Assembly (NCBI GenBank): GCA_029962745.1
Contig: CM057157.1
Location: forward strand, 23,616,088 to 23,680,087
Source of the DNA: Echinometra lucunter
Lineage: Eukaryota; Echinodermata; Echinoidea; Camarodonta; Echinometridae
DNA length: 64,000 nucleotides
Direction of reading: 5' to 3'
In this document: positions 12,787 to 23,412 of the stretch, in pieces
Numbering within the stretch: position 1 is the stretch's first letter
Layout of the letters: each line of letters opens with the position of its first letter
Translations under genes and position numbers: made by a program
Notes under the pieces: generated by a model
The model's database searches: none
Seen by the model: the letters and a program-made list of their open reading frames with translations, nothing else
Told to the model about the DNA's origin: nothing

Positions 12787-12852
12787 CTATGAAGCCAAGG
12801 TTTCGATGATTTGTTCTAGTTTTGCCTGATTAGCTCCTTTCAAGTCTTCGTC
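12787..12852 (-). CDS. TXN: Thioredoxin exon 5 (last exon, stop)
   Basis: Twenty-one codons plus a TAG stop, starting DEDLKGANQAKL, with acceptor ttcaaag. It keeps the conserved Gly-Ala-Asn turn. Confidence 0.92.
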   Translation of the reverse strand, partial: DEDLKGANQAKLEQIIETLAS

Positions 12853-15800
12853 CTTTGAAAAAGTGAGAAAGAGAGCAGAAAATCATCAATAAGATCATAA
12901 AACTTGTGTTCCCAGCCATGAAGCTGATTTTGGGATGGCTTGATCTAGTTGTGCCTGATTCACTTCCTTCAAGTTGCCCTCATATACAAAGTGACAAAGA
13001 AAGCAGAAACTTCACCAATGATTTGATCTATTTTACTTTTGGATTTCTATGCCATTAAAAAACAAACAAAACAAACAAATATTAGCATACAAATGTAAAT
13101 GCAACAAAAATATAAGAGTTGCCAACAAGAACAGAAAACCTAACTAGCACACATTATTAATTTGAAAGGAAAGAAAATAAAACATGTCATGCATCAGAAT
13201 ACAAGTACAGAGCACAGAAGAAATATTTTTTTTGCAGGTGGTTTGGATGAAATATCAAGTAGATATGTACCGACACAGCTAAATAATGACTTTATCATGC
13301 CAAATAGAGAAGACCCATTATAAAAAAAAAACAACTTTGATATAGGCGAGATACATGTACAGGATATAACAAGGTAATATTGTTGATCTGAGCTCAGGGG
13401 CCCGTTGCATAAAAATTTTTGCCAGACTTTTTTTCTGGCAAAAAAAAGTCTGGCAAATTTTTATGTAATGGAAAACTATGGCAATTTTTTTTTTGCCGTA
13501 GTTTCCTCAAATTTTGCCATAAAAAACTCCGGCAAAAGTTTTATGCAACGGGCCCCAGCTCTTTATTTTTCTTGATGGTACAAGATCCCTGATATAAACA
13601 TGAATATATGAAGGTAATTTTCTTGGTCCCCAATGTCCTTATTTTAACAAGTTTCCTCTGTATGTCTATGCTACTGCATGAGCAATAAATGTTGAACTGA
13701 AGTGAATATGGACATGAATAGCATATTTATAGATGAAAGCACATTCACACTACCACGTCATTTCTAAACCAATCAAGTCTTTTTCTTTCAGGTTTATAAA
13801 GAGAATCTTGAGTTCTAGGAGAGGTGAAAAATAAATGAGCTTTCAGATTATTTCATTTCAGTTGGGGAAAATATAATACCTCTCCAAAAGGACTGCTATT
13901 CAAGTGCCCTCATACTGTAAATGCAGAAATATTTGTGGTACATTAAGTTTCGTGTAATTTTCAGCAAGTGCGAATTCTAGAACTCTCGAAAATATTAGCA
14001 CAATTTCTTATGCTTGTTTTGTAGTGACCCTGAATTGTGTTTCAGCTGATGAAATGCGTGTTTGAATCCAATTCAGTTTAGAGTATGTTTGTGTAGTTGT
14101 GTCTGCTGTATGCATTTGATTGACAGCGTGTGTTGTGAGATAATAAATGGAGCCGCGCTGATTATTCATGTTCAAATGTGACCATTTTGAGCTCTAACTA
14201 GGGCTGGAAAACGATTGCCATGCACCAAATTATCAAATTTCAGAACCCACGAATATGTTTTTGGGTTGCTCAGCGAAAAAATATAACGTGCGAAAATAAC
14301 AGCGTTTACAGTATATGAAATATGACAAGAAACGGCATGATTGAGTGTTTGACTCAAGCACTTGTTCAAGATCCCATACAATACCCATTACTGTGTGCAG
14401 GGTATTTTTCAGTAAGATCAAGTTCATTTCTTAACACTTTGATGATTTCAAGGCCTCAAGGTATACAAACATCTTGATGTACTGCTTACTTGACCTTTCC
14501 CAATCGCTTTGAAAGAGTTTCTTTTGATATATGATTGCATGACCAGAAAGCAAGTTTTTAAAATGTAACTTCTTGTTCAGTCTTGTTGTTGGTCTCAATC
14601 GGGTGAATGGAGTATAGGAATCATGATTTTACTCACCAGCTTAGTTCCATCCTTATAGAAATAGAATGTAGGCATGGCGCTGATACCGCAGTGCTCTGCT
14701 ACATCCTGCAAAATAAATAATAAATGTTAAATAATAAATAATGAATAATGAATATTACTACATCTACCACTGTTGCTGCTGCTGCTGCTACTACTACTAC
14801 CACCACTACTACGAAATACCAGTCAAATAAGTGGTGCACATCAGTTATCACAACTCCTTGCTTTCATAGCCTGCACTTGCTTAAGATATCAGTATTACAT
14901 GTAGGCTCATAACCTCAAATGATTTATACAACAGGAAGGTGCAATGTCACGCCACTGCAGACCACACTTGCCAAATTTGACCAAGATATAGGCAGCAGAC
15001 AACCTACATGTACAGTTAAGAAAGTATTTGTTTGAATGCCCCTGCACCTTTACATCCAAGATGTGTCTGGCCAGCCCTTGCTACATAGCAGGCTGCTACC
15101 GTAATGCCGTAGACGTGTACAGCCAGCGACGCGCATTAAAGGAAGAAAATGCTTTAATAAGCCACATGTTACTTGTATATGAGAACACACAGCCTTGATA
15201 GTCCCACTACATTCCATTTGCCAACGCAGCCAACCAAGAACTACATGTAGCTTAGTAAATGTAGCTTTATCATAAAGAAATCCAAATGTACTGCTTTTGA
15301 GGTGCATGTTTAAAACTACGGCCCATGGTGATCTTGAGAAAACAAAACAAATCAAAACCTGAACTAGCATGCTAGTACTTTCCTTGGATCCAATTTGAAA
15401 TGTGAAAGCAATTCAAACTATTCAAAAGAAGTCTTTTGGGCACTTCTTTTTAAAATAAAATCTTTTTTTTTTTTAGATCCATACATGTAATTGTCCAATT
15501 TGGCCTTTCTTGCTTTGGAATGATGTCACATTCTGGCTTAAAGCTCATGTACAGTTTTGTACCAAAAGAAAAATGGCATAAAACATGGTAAACATAGAAC
15601 CACATTTTTCAGAAGATGTGTATACGATCATGTGATATTCCATTCTTGATTTCAAGCGAATTTAAAAAGCTAAAGGGAATGCTAAATCATGACTATACAC
15701 CACATACTGTATCTCTTTTATTCAGTCTTTAATAGCTTTGATTTAAAAACAACTTGACTTGAGTTTTGGTTTCCTTTAATTCTAAAAACAACTTGACTTG

Positions 15801-18800
15801 AGTTTTGGTTTCCTTTAATTCTAAACACAAGATTGATAGGAGAGTAACCTGCTGCTTTGATATAACTTGGTACACATAATAAATGGCTTCTTATCAATCT
15901 AACACCATCCGAAACCTTCAAAGGATATCTACACATATAATAATATGGTGTTTACACAGTGACTTGGCTCGGGGGTTCGACACGCGACCCGTGCTCAACA
16001 CGGCAATTTTATGTCATGTAAACAGGATCAGTGTGACAGTGTTGAACACCACTTTTTCGATCCGCCAGAATTGCAGGTTTCAATCCGCGAGCTGAGTCAG
16101 ACTCGCCAATTTTTTCGTGTGTAAACAGAAAGCCGTGTTGAACCCACTGACCTAGGTCATTGGGTGAACTAGGCAAGTCATCACAATTCTACTTCCGTTT
16201 GTGATGAACGAGCCCTTTTTGTTTCCATATAAACATGATCACAGTTGCCCTCATTGCAGCATTCGATTCTACTTGACGATTCAACACTCGAGCCAAGTCA
16301 CTGTGTAAACACGGTATAAGTTAAAAGAGGATTATCACATTTCATACAGTTTGAGAATAATCCCATGATTCCTGCATTGTGATTTCCATGAGGAAATCTC
16401 TTTTTGCCCCTGAATACAATATAGGAGCACAAATGGGGCATCAACGCTCTGTGTGAAGTTGCAAATATGTCAAGAAGCATTACTTAGCCCTTGGTAATTT
16501 TTCCTTTCTCTGGTATCTTCATTCTTCAAAGTTTAGTATTGGCATTAACCCCTTCGTGACAAGAATTAACTGAAGCCTTCTTTGAACAGCTTTTCTTAGA
16601 GCTCCAAAGTGGCAACATCAGCATTTTCCTTTTATTGCTGCATTTACATTTTAAAAGTATTGCATCCACAAATTAATATGAATTTACAGAGCATTTATAA
16701 AAATAAAAAAAAACAAATTGGCATTTAGGAAAAGAGTGATATTCCACTTTTCATCACATTGCCAAATTAAGCTTTTTATGCCCATTTTCCTTTAAAAAAA
16801 AAAGAAGAAAAATCAGCATCAAACAACAAAGGTCATGCATCATGAGGTCGCCTACTTTTGCGTTACATGGTGATTCTACCTTCAGTAGTGTACTTCTAAC
16901 TTTGAAAACTGATATCTCCTTAAGTATCAGCCCTGTGATAGCAAAAGTATATATTTTCTGAAAGGAAATTACAAGAAGAATCTAAACTGCACTTAAAAAT
17001 GGCACAAGATGTAAGACAAAGGAATTATATTAATATGCATATGAAAATTGTAATAATTCCTATTATTTCATTGTTTTCAAAATAACTTTTTCTGTGGCAC
17101 TCCTAGGGCAGTTCTAATGTTATATTCTTACAGGAGACATTCAGACCTTTTCAACAAGGTATAATTGTCTTTGGTTTATTATCATGTACAGTAATAACTA
17201 AAAAAAAAAATCATTAAAATTTTTGCCAAAAATATCAGACATTTTTATGAGCCACTGTATATTAAGTGTTCTATAATGTACTAATGACAATGATGCCTAT
17301 TTTTCAATCATAAGATTATACAGCTGAATATAATAGCTTTGATTTGGAACCAGAAGTAAAGCCATATTGCAAGTTTTGACCAACACTATTGAAAGTTCCG
17401 TATTGACTCTGTACAGTCAGTGCCAATTTTGACCTAAAATTCCAAGTATTTCAGTTTCACACTACCATTGCTTCTAAAGCTAAAATCACTTTCCAATCAC
17501 AGAACAGTAAAGAGGAGTATATTAGCTTTAATTTGGTACATTTGAAGTCATATGACAAATTTTGACAAAAATATCAAAATTTTTCCCCAAAATGCACTGA
17601 AATGGTGCCGGGGACAGGGATGGTGCCGCTTCCGGCACCATCCCTGGCCTTCCAAATATAATATATAAGGCTGGAATTCAAGTTATGTAACCTGTAGCTG
17701 TAAAACTTAGCAGACTAATAGCATATTATTATAGCTTTAAGACGATATCAAACTTATTATTGTAGCCTTAATGGTCCTGATAAAAATTAAAAAATACTTC
17801 AGTTTTTTTTTTATTTAATAAATACTTCAGTTTGAAAGCACAAAATGTAAGAGCACCACCCTTTTTGGGAGGCGAGTTCATGACACATGACCTAATATAC
17901 TGATGCATCCAAAATGGGCACAATATGTGCAGATCTACATGTATTTATTTATTTACTTATTTATCTAATTTTTTTTTTTTTTCTGCTAGTTGAATCAATC
18001 TTTTGGGCAAAACCACAAAATATGGGGTTTTAAAGAAAAATAAGCATACAGTCCTTAAATCGACTATGTCACAAATGGAACTTTTTGTTTTTCAAGTTAC
18101 TTACCGATGCATCATCAACATTCACTTTGGCAAACTTGACGGTTTTGAACTTATCTGACAATTCCTGTAAAGGAAAACAAAGAATGACTCAAGTCAGATC
18201 TCATGGGACTTGGGGGGGGGGGGGGGGAGGGTGCTTGTGACACATAAATTTCATGAGGTATCCAAAAAAATGCAAATGGGATCCCCTACCTTTAAAGGAC
18301 ATAATGACTGTGAATGACAGGCTCCATACATAGAGATATTGATTGAGAGATCTATTAGCAAACGGACCAGTCAACAAGCAATACTGACAATACTGAATGC
18401 ATATGGTACAATGTGAGGAGGTGTGTGTGAGTGTTGGTGTGTATGTACAAATACACTGTTTTACAGGAATTAACCCATTGCCTATGGGAATTATGTGGTT
18501 CCTGTGTTCAGCCTTTGGCAAATAATGAATTATTGAGTAGTCACTGAGTTAATATCGTGTGGTACTGGATATATAAATATATATCCTTGATCACAATTAA
18601 TTTCTGTAATGTCATCTGCGCATAGGAAAGGGAAAATAGACATAATTATTTGTACCTCTTCCTACTGTATTTAATTGGATAATGGAAGAGAGAGCCAGTG
18701 TAGTAGCTCTGTGTGCCAAAACCTAATGTTCTCAAACAAATGATACACTACTGGGTGGTAGGTATTTATAGCACTGTTGATATCCATCGCATTGTCATAA

Positions 18801-21800
18801 ATTGCAGGAATGGGGCAGCAGTTTCACTTAGCATTATTAAAATCATGCACATTTCCACATGTATTTTTTTTCTTCTTTTATTTACAGTGATTTGGGAGTG
18901 TTGAGTGTCACACTTTAATTTTGAAGGCACTTTTTCAATCCACAGAACACGCACTTCAAAATATTATGATTACAAATTCGGAGTATAATTCATGAAAAAT
19001 TAGAAGAATAAGAATTCTGAACTGCAGTGCATGCTACAGAATATTTTGCACTAAATAACAAATAGAATTACAGAGTATTTATAAGGTCTAAGTTAGTCAT
19101 CTTTACCCTGTTTAAAGTGGCTACAATTATTTGTTATGTTACACTACAACATAAAAACTTGTTTTTTAAATAAGGAAAAAAAAAAAAAAAACGGGAACCA
19201 ATTCAAACAAAAATTGCATTAACAGAAAATTGACAGTTTGCACATGAAAATAGTGATTATATATTTGACCCTCCACCACAAAATGACCAATACATGTAAG
19301 TAAATAGGCCCTTTTTACATTTTAACATATATGTACTTTGAGAGCTTTGACTCTCAGGTTTTCAATATAGCTTGCCTTGCGAAGACCATGCAAACCCTTT
19401 GAAATTACAATGAGAATGAGAGCTGGTCAGACAAGCTAATCACCAGAATAAAAGTGAAAAAGAGAATTTACAAGATGAGTGACCAGTCCCCCTGAAAGGT
19501 TGAATGAATTCTATAGTGTTCTATGAGTTCTATGAATTCTGATAGTGACTATGAAAGGATTATCAGATTAGGCTCAAACTTGGAATAGTTTCAAAAGAGA
19601 CATGTACTGCTCTCCTTATAGAGATTTTCATAGCCACAGAATGATTAACTTCTGAGTTACAATGTGTGTTCTGAGTTACAATGTGTGTTCAATGTGTTAA
19701 TATGAAGGTGTTTAATACCCAGCATGTTGATGTTTATTTAAAGATCCTCCCAAAATGGAAAATTCAAATCAAGAAAAAACACATAGCTGTGTTACAGATG
19801 GCTTCCCAGTTTGGTCAGATGGTACACGTAGATCAAGAAATGAACTGTCAGAAAATATAAAAAAACCTAAAATCAACTTTTCAAGCTCTCTATTTTTGCT
19901 GTTTGCTCTTACTCTTACTCATAAACTTACACATTTTCAAAATTCCCTGACTTTCCATGACTTTCCCCGAGAGGAAACTGTAAAATTCCATGACCATTTT
20001 TACATTTTCAGAATGAGTAAACATATGTTGCAATACTAGCAAGTTCCCCTCAAACCAGTGTGTACATGTACGTGGTCAGTCATAGTGATGGGAGCTTGCT
20101 AGTATCATCAGTACTACTAGTATACAAAAATATTATTATAACAGGGCTGGTCAAAGTAGTGTCATAGTGGCCTTTAATAAAAAAAATGGTCTCACATGAA
20201 AGCATTCATTTGAGAATTTTATTCCCTTAGCTAATTAGACAAATAAATTAAAGGTTATTTAAAAATATCTTGAACAAATGATTTTCACTGACTTTCCAGA
20301 AGAAAGTGATGAATTCCCTGACTTTTTATTTCTGGAAAAAGTATTCTTCGAATTCCCTGACTTTCCAGAAATTCCCAGACCCGTAAGAACCCTGGAGAAT
20401 GAGCCTACTCGAGGCAAACTTACTACAAATTTGGGGGAGATCATCTTGCATGGTCCACACCAATCTGCATAGAAGTCTATTGCCACCGCACCATCCTTGA
20501 TGAATGCCTCAAACTCTGCCTGTAACATCAAGAACAGTACATTATACATGCAGATTTTGAATTTGTTCTCCCTGATAACAGACTCTGACATGGGACACTT
20601 ACCAATTCTCGCATTTTGCAAACCTTGCGCCCTCATTTGTGACGGTCACTCCGAAAAAGCAAAAAATTCTACACAAACTGTGCCCATTTTGGTTGCGCCA
20701 ATATTTGTTGTTTGATGCTGAAAATTTTTTAAAGGAAAATAAACATTAACATCCTTAAATTGGCAATGTGATAGAAGGTTTAAAATCACCGTTTTCCCCT
20801 GCAAATTGGCAACTTTTTTACTTCTCATCATAATTTCTGTCAATTTATATTCATTTCAGATACATGACGTTTTATAAGGAAAATATAGCAATAAAATAAA
20901 AAAGTTGGTGTTGCCGATTTGAAGAATAAAAGCTGATCAAATTAGGCTTTAAATAATTCCTGTCACGAATGGGTTAATGGAATTTTGTTAAGTTGTGAAT
21001 GCAGATCCGACAATGAGGGTGTCGAAATCAGGACAAAAAAGGATACTTTTTTTTTCTAGTTTGTGGCATATTTCTTAATCTTATGGATTTAGCTAGATAG
21101 AAGTTAGATGTACTTGATTAGCCATAGTGGTTCTTTCTCTCGCATTTCAACCGGCCGTATTCAAACAATCGACCATGTACGCTTGGGCATATACGTACGA
21201 ATGATGTTTTCATTGTTGCTGTTGTTTCGTGTTGGTCGATCGTTTTAATACGGTTGAAATGCGAGAGTCGCAAATTCGCTGATCTCCCTGCGAAAAGCGC
21301 GGAGGCGAACAGAGATAGAGGTTGGCTGCTGCAAGATTTTCAACCGAGAGGACCTACATGTAGCGTTAGGACCCTGGATTTACCTGAAAATGGAGAGTTA
21401 AGAGGAATAAATCATAAAATCGGTAAGCCGTCTACTCTATAGTGTCTAATGATATTTTCATATTCATGAATAAAGCGGAAAAATGATTGATTTGAAGTAG
21501 TTTTCTCGTTGTGCTGCCCAGCACAATGAGATTGCACGCACAACGCTTCGGGGGGTTTCTGTCTCTATAAAGGAGGAGTGCCGACCCTACCAGAATACGA
21601 GGCTATAGTATAACGACGACTGTTAAAAGTGTTAGAGACAGAACACTTCGGTCTATCCTGTATTCATATCTGATGAATGAACCGAGTGAAAATGGTGATT
21701 TTTAATTCCAAAAGGGCAAGACTTCCTTTTGCAACAGCCACCCAACATGCAAGGTGTGCTTTATTCCGTTAGAAAATTTGGGTGGCTGTCGCAGAACTAG

Positions 21801-22274
21801 GAAGCCTTTCCAAAAAAAAGTGACGCTTATCGGACTCATAGTCACTCATAGTCATACGTACAATGTAGGTGACAGCATGCCGTCAACTAACAAACAAAAA
21901 AGCATTTAGTTTCGGTAGACCCTCTACAGACTTGTCACGTTTGCAGGACGAGGTCAATTCATTGACCGAGTACACAGGATGAGTGCCTAGCTAGGCCTAG
22001 ATCTAGATCTAACTTAGTCATGTTAGTCAGCCTAGCCCACTGACAGTGTGGCACTGGATGCAGCGAGGCGGCGCTGAGTGCTACAATGTAGCTGCTAGCG
22101 CGATAACGGAATGCTGCGGGGGTTGATTTTTTTTTAAATGAATGGATGGGCGTCGCTCGGTTACCGGGCATGGCGTGGCGATCAACACGTGTCCATTTAC
22201 ATACCAAAATAACATTTATTCTCAAAATACTATTTATATACACATACCATGGTGTTGATCACTTCGACAGGCAT
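12787..22274 (-). CDS. TXN: Thioredoxin, five coding exons, 105 residues
   Basis: Small redox protein that reduces disulfides in target proteins and is recycled by thioredoxin reductase, usually in cytosol and nucleus. The coding exons are 22248-22274, 20424-20519, 18105-18164, 14637-14705 and 12787-12852. Every join is in phase 0 with GT-AG borders, and the total of 105 codons is a typical animal thioredoxin length. The start MPVEVINTM gives the N-terminal strand. DFYADWCGPCKM carries the active site (Cys30, Cys33), and AMPTFYFY carries the cis-proline (Pro73). The end GANQAKLEQIIETLAS forms the last helix. A cysteine in AEHCGIS matches vertebrate Cys69; the vertebrate Cys73 position is Ala. 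No signal peptide is seen. Exon 1 also occurs at 25693-25719, and a second, degenerate last exon lies at 12895-12978. Confidence 0.93.
12895..12978 (-). pseudogene. Duplicated, diverged last exon of thioredoxin
   Basis: About 45 bases upstream of the true last exon (in gene direction) lies a second version. After a possible acceptor (atatgag) it reads GNLKEVNQAQLDQAIPKSAS and then WLGTQVL and a TGA stop at 12895-12897. It matches DLKGANQAKLEQIIETLAS codon for codon, and the matching continues into the upstream intron, so it is a tandem duplication of roughly 110 bp. It is in phase 0 like the real exon, so it could be an alternative last exon. The conserved Gly-Ala is Glu-Val here and the stop has slipped downstream, which argues for decay. 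Confidence 0.7.
13397..13556. mobile_element. Hairpin MITE, GGGGCCCGTTGCAT type
   Basis: The ends ggggcccgttgcataaaa and ttttatgcaacgggcccc are perfect 18-bp inverted repeats. The interior is made of gccagac/gtctggc and gccgtag/ctatggc pairs, so nearly the whole 160 bp can fold. AGCTC is found next to both ends. The end sequence matches the family A elements, but the inner arms are different. Confidence 0.8.
13915..14311. mobile_element. CTGTAAATGCAGAAAT MITE, family D copy 1
   Basis: It starts CTGTAAATGCAGAAATATTT and ends AACAGCGTTTACAG, flanked by TA. Inner words (gaattctagaactc, then agaacccacgaatatgttttt) are shared with 53521-53760. About 150 bp in the middle is not shared and may be a later insertion. 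Confidence 0.7.
14637..14705 (-). CDS. TXN: Thioredoxin exon 4 (cis-proline)
   Basis: Twenty-three codons from DVAEHCGIS to YKDGTKL, with acceptor tttgcag and donor gtgagt. It contains MPTF, whose proline packs against the active site. Confidence 0.95.
14769..14812. repeat. Compound (CTG)n(CTA)n trinucleotide repeat
   Basis: CTG repeats followed by CTA/CCA repeats just beyond exon 4 of thioredoxin. They are intronic. Confidence 0.85.
15745..15822. repeat. 39-bp tandem duplication
   Basis: The unit aaaaacaacttgacttgagt plus ttggtttcctttaattct occurs twice without change (15745-15783 and 15784-15822), so it is recent or a sequencing duplicate. Confidence 0.9.
15946..16314. mobile_element. Inverted-repeat DNA transposon (non-autonomous)
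   Basis: The left end tggtgtttacacagtgactt plus ggctcg pairs with the right end cgagccaagtcactgtgtaa plus acacgg. TA sits outside both ends. About 369 bp, GC-richer than its surroundings, with no transposase frame. The TA target and terminal repeats fit a Tc1/mariner-type or similar MITE. Confidence 0.75.
16545..16830 (-). mobile_element. Family C element, reversed and degraded
   Basis: It begins TTAACCCCTTCGTGACA, the complement of the right end of the 20640 copy. Later come complements of gccaatttaag, taaaggaaaat and gttgtttgatgctg in the expected order. The far end is not clear. Confidence 0.55.
17615..17646. other. Perfect 14-bp stem hairpin with CTTC loop
   Basis: cagggatggtgccg, loop cttc, then cggcaccatccctg, fully complementary and GC-rich in an AT-rich intron. 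A further tggtgccgg word precedes it. The function is unknown. Confidence 0.75.
18105..18164 (-). CDS. TXN: Thioredoxin exon 3
   Basis: Twenty codons, ELSDKFKTVKFAKVNVDDAS, with acceptor tttacag and donor gtaagt. This is the central strand ending in the VDVDD-like turn of thioredoxins. Confidence 0.93.
18470..18552. mobile_element. Short TTAA hairpin element, family B
   Basis: It begins TTAACCCATTGCCTATGGG and ends GAGTAGTCACTGAGTTAA; 83 bp, imperfect inverted repeat. Confidence 0.5.
19266..19890. repeat. Dispersed repeat, family E copy 1
   Basis: It starts gaccctccaccacaaaatga and shares ordered blocks with 30460-31010 and 38455-38890. These include gcttgcc...accatgcaaac, aatgagaatgagagct, gacaagctaatc, ggattatca and ggctcaaact. 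The three copies lie in the same orientation. No coding potential was recognised. Confidence 0.75.
19940..20400. repeat. CCCTGACTTTCC repeat cluster
   Basis: Variants of aattccctgactttcc occur near 19942, 19956, 20287, 20312, 20350 and 20362, ending in ccgtaagaaccctgg just before exon 2. Similar CTGACTTTCC-rich elements are common non-autonomous DNA transposons in animals; the family is inferred. Confidence 0.6.
20424..20519 (-). CDS. TXN: Thioredoxin exon 2 (WCGPC active site)
   Basis: Thirty-two codons from AEFEAFIKDG to SPKFV, with acceptor ttacag and donor gtaagt. It carries the redox CGPC pair and the preceding DFYADW strand, the most diagnostic part of the family. Confidence 0.95.
20640..20977 (+). 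mobile_element. Family C element
   Basis: Shares acacaaactgtgcccatttt, tgtttgatgctgaaaatttt and the end tgtcacgaatgggttaa with the element at 46598. The left end is changed (ccctcatttgtgac). Confidence 0.65.
21137..21267. mobile_element. 131-bp palindromic element
   Basis: ctctcgcatttcaaccggcc plus gtattc pairs with aatacggttgaaatgcgagag. gaccatg and ttggtcgatcg continue the pairing inward. The sister sequence after the gap (about 22950) does not contain it. Confidence 0.75.
22248..22274 (-). CDS. TXN: Thioredoxin exon 1 (start codon), copy next to gap
   Basis: Encodes MPVEVINTM and ends at a gtatgt donor. The ATG is preceded by catc in the sense direction. An identical exon lies at 25693-25719, so which one is used, or whether both are one allele pair, cannot be told from this sequence. 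Confidence 0.85.
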
Positions 22275-22400
22275 GATGAAAGATGTGTGTTTTAACGTAA
22301 AGATTAAATCAAAATATTAAGATCAGTCGATAACTTCTGCCACCACGTAGGATCCAACGCAGTACCCGTGCACGTGTATATACTGTATAATTTGGCGCGC

Positions 22401-22900
22401 NNNNNNNNNNNNNNNNNNNNNNNNNNNNNNNNNNNNNNNNNNNNNNNNNNNNNNNNNNNNNNNNNNNNNNNNNNNNNNNNNNNNNNNNNNNNNNNNNNNN
22501 NNNNNNNNNNNNNNNNNNNNNNNNNNNNNNNNNNNNNNNNNNNNNNNNNNNNNNNNNNNNNNNNNNNNNNNNNNNNNNNNNNNNNNNNNNNNNNNNNNNN
22601 NNNNNNNNNNNNNNNNNNNNNNNNNNNNNNNNNNNNNNNNNNNNNNNNNNNNNNNNNNNNNNNNNNNNNNNNNNNNNNNNNNNNNNNNNNNNNNNNNNNN
22701 NNNNNNNNNNNNNNNNNNNNNNNNNNNNNNNNNNNNNNNNNNNNNNNNNNNNNNNNNNNNNNNNNNNNNNNNNNNNNNNNNNNNNNNNNNNNNNNNNNNN
22801 NNNNNNNNNNNNNNNNNNNNNNNNNNNNNNNNNNNNNNNNNNNNNNNNNNNNNNNNNNNNNNNNNNNNNNNNNNNNNNNNNNNNNNNNNNNNNNNNNNNN
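22401..22900. other. Assembly gap (500 N)
   Basis: Exactly 500 unknown bases, so a placeholder size. The open frame across it is an artefact. In the sister copy the break point is followed by a GC palindrome and a run of 31 G. Confidence 1.
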
Positions 22901-23392
22901 TTCTTACGGATTCAGCTAGATAGAAGTTAGGTGTACTTGATTAGCCATAGCCCATAGGTGGTTCCTTCTTTGAAAAACATGCAGTAAAATTACTTGAAAA
23001 AAACTCAATAAGGGTATAATTTTGACCAAGTCGTTTATTACGGTGTCTATACTGGTCTATAACATATAATATTATATTTTGATACTAAAGGTGGCAGCTG
23101 TTTATAAAGCTTTTTGCTTTTCTTGCTGTCTCCTCTATCTTGTGCTTTTATATTTTGTATCTATGTATTTTTAAACTATTGATAAATGATGTTGACTACA
23201 TGGTTTATTTTACGTTCAGTTAGTCTACACTACGAGGAGACTGGACGAATCAGTGACAACTCACCCAGAATCTAGTAGTAGCAGGACAGCGGATCCTGAA
23301 CGACCCACCCATCCTTTTTTCCCCTAGCCTATGAACATGATAATGATTGTGAGCAGACTCAATTAGAGGCTATGATTTCATGGATTAACCCC

Positions 23393-23412
23393 GGGGGGGG
23401 GGGGGGGGGGGG
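23393..23412. repeat. Poly-G tract (20)
   Basis: Twenty G followed by atatgtctcattgagg. The same flank follows the 31-G tract at 25898. Confidence 0.9.

Larger units (their letters stand above)
12979..14636 (-). other. Thioredoxin intron 4 (part)
   Basis: Contains MITE family A copy 3 (13397-13556) and a CTGTAAATGCAGAAAT element (13915-14311). Nothing else was recognised. Confidence 0.7.
14706..18104 (-). other. Thioredoxin intron 3
   Basis: Holds a compound trinucleotide repeat (14769-14812), a 39-bp tandem duplication (15745-15822), an inverted-repeat element (15946-16314), a reversed family C element (about 16545-16830) and a strong small hairpin (17615-17646). No exon was recognised. 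Confidence 0.7.
18165..20423 (-). other. Thioredoxin intron 2
   Basis: Contains a G run (18210-18228), a short TTAA hairpin (18470-18552), a dispersed repeat (19266-19890) and CCCTGACTTTCC repeats (19940-20400). Confidence 0.7.
20520..22247 (-). other. Thioredoxin intron 1 (first copy)
   Basis: Contains a family C element (about 20640-20977), a palindromic element (21137-21267), and sequence from about 21073 onward that recurs after the first gap. Confidence 0.65.
21073..22400. repeat. Left member of a duplicated block carrying thioredoxin exon 1
   Basis: About 21073-21135 matches 22901-22970, and about 21655-22400 matches 25105-25850 with small differences. The matching part includes exon 1, its donor and about 100 bp upstream. 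It stops at the gap, at ttggcgcgc. Confidence 0.85.

Noticed and set aside
22368..22919. Open frame of 183 codons
   Set aside because: It is almost entirely N bases of the assembly gap.
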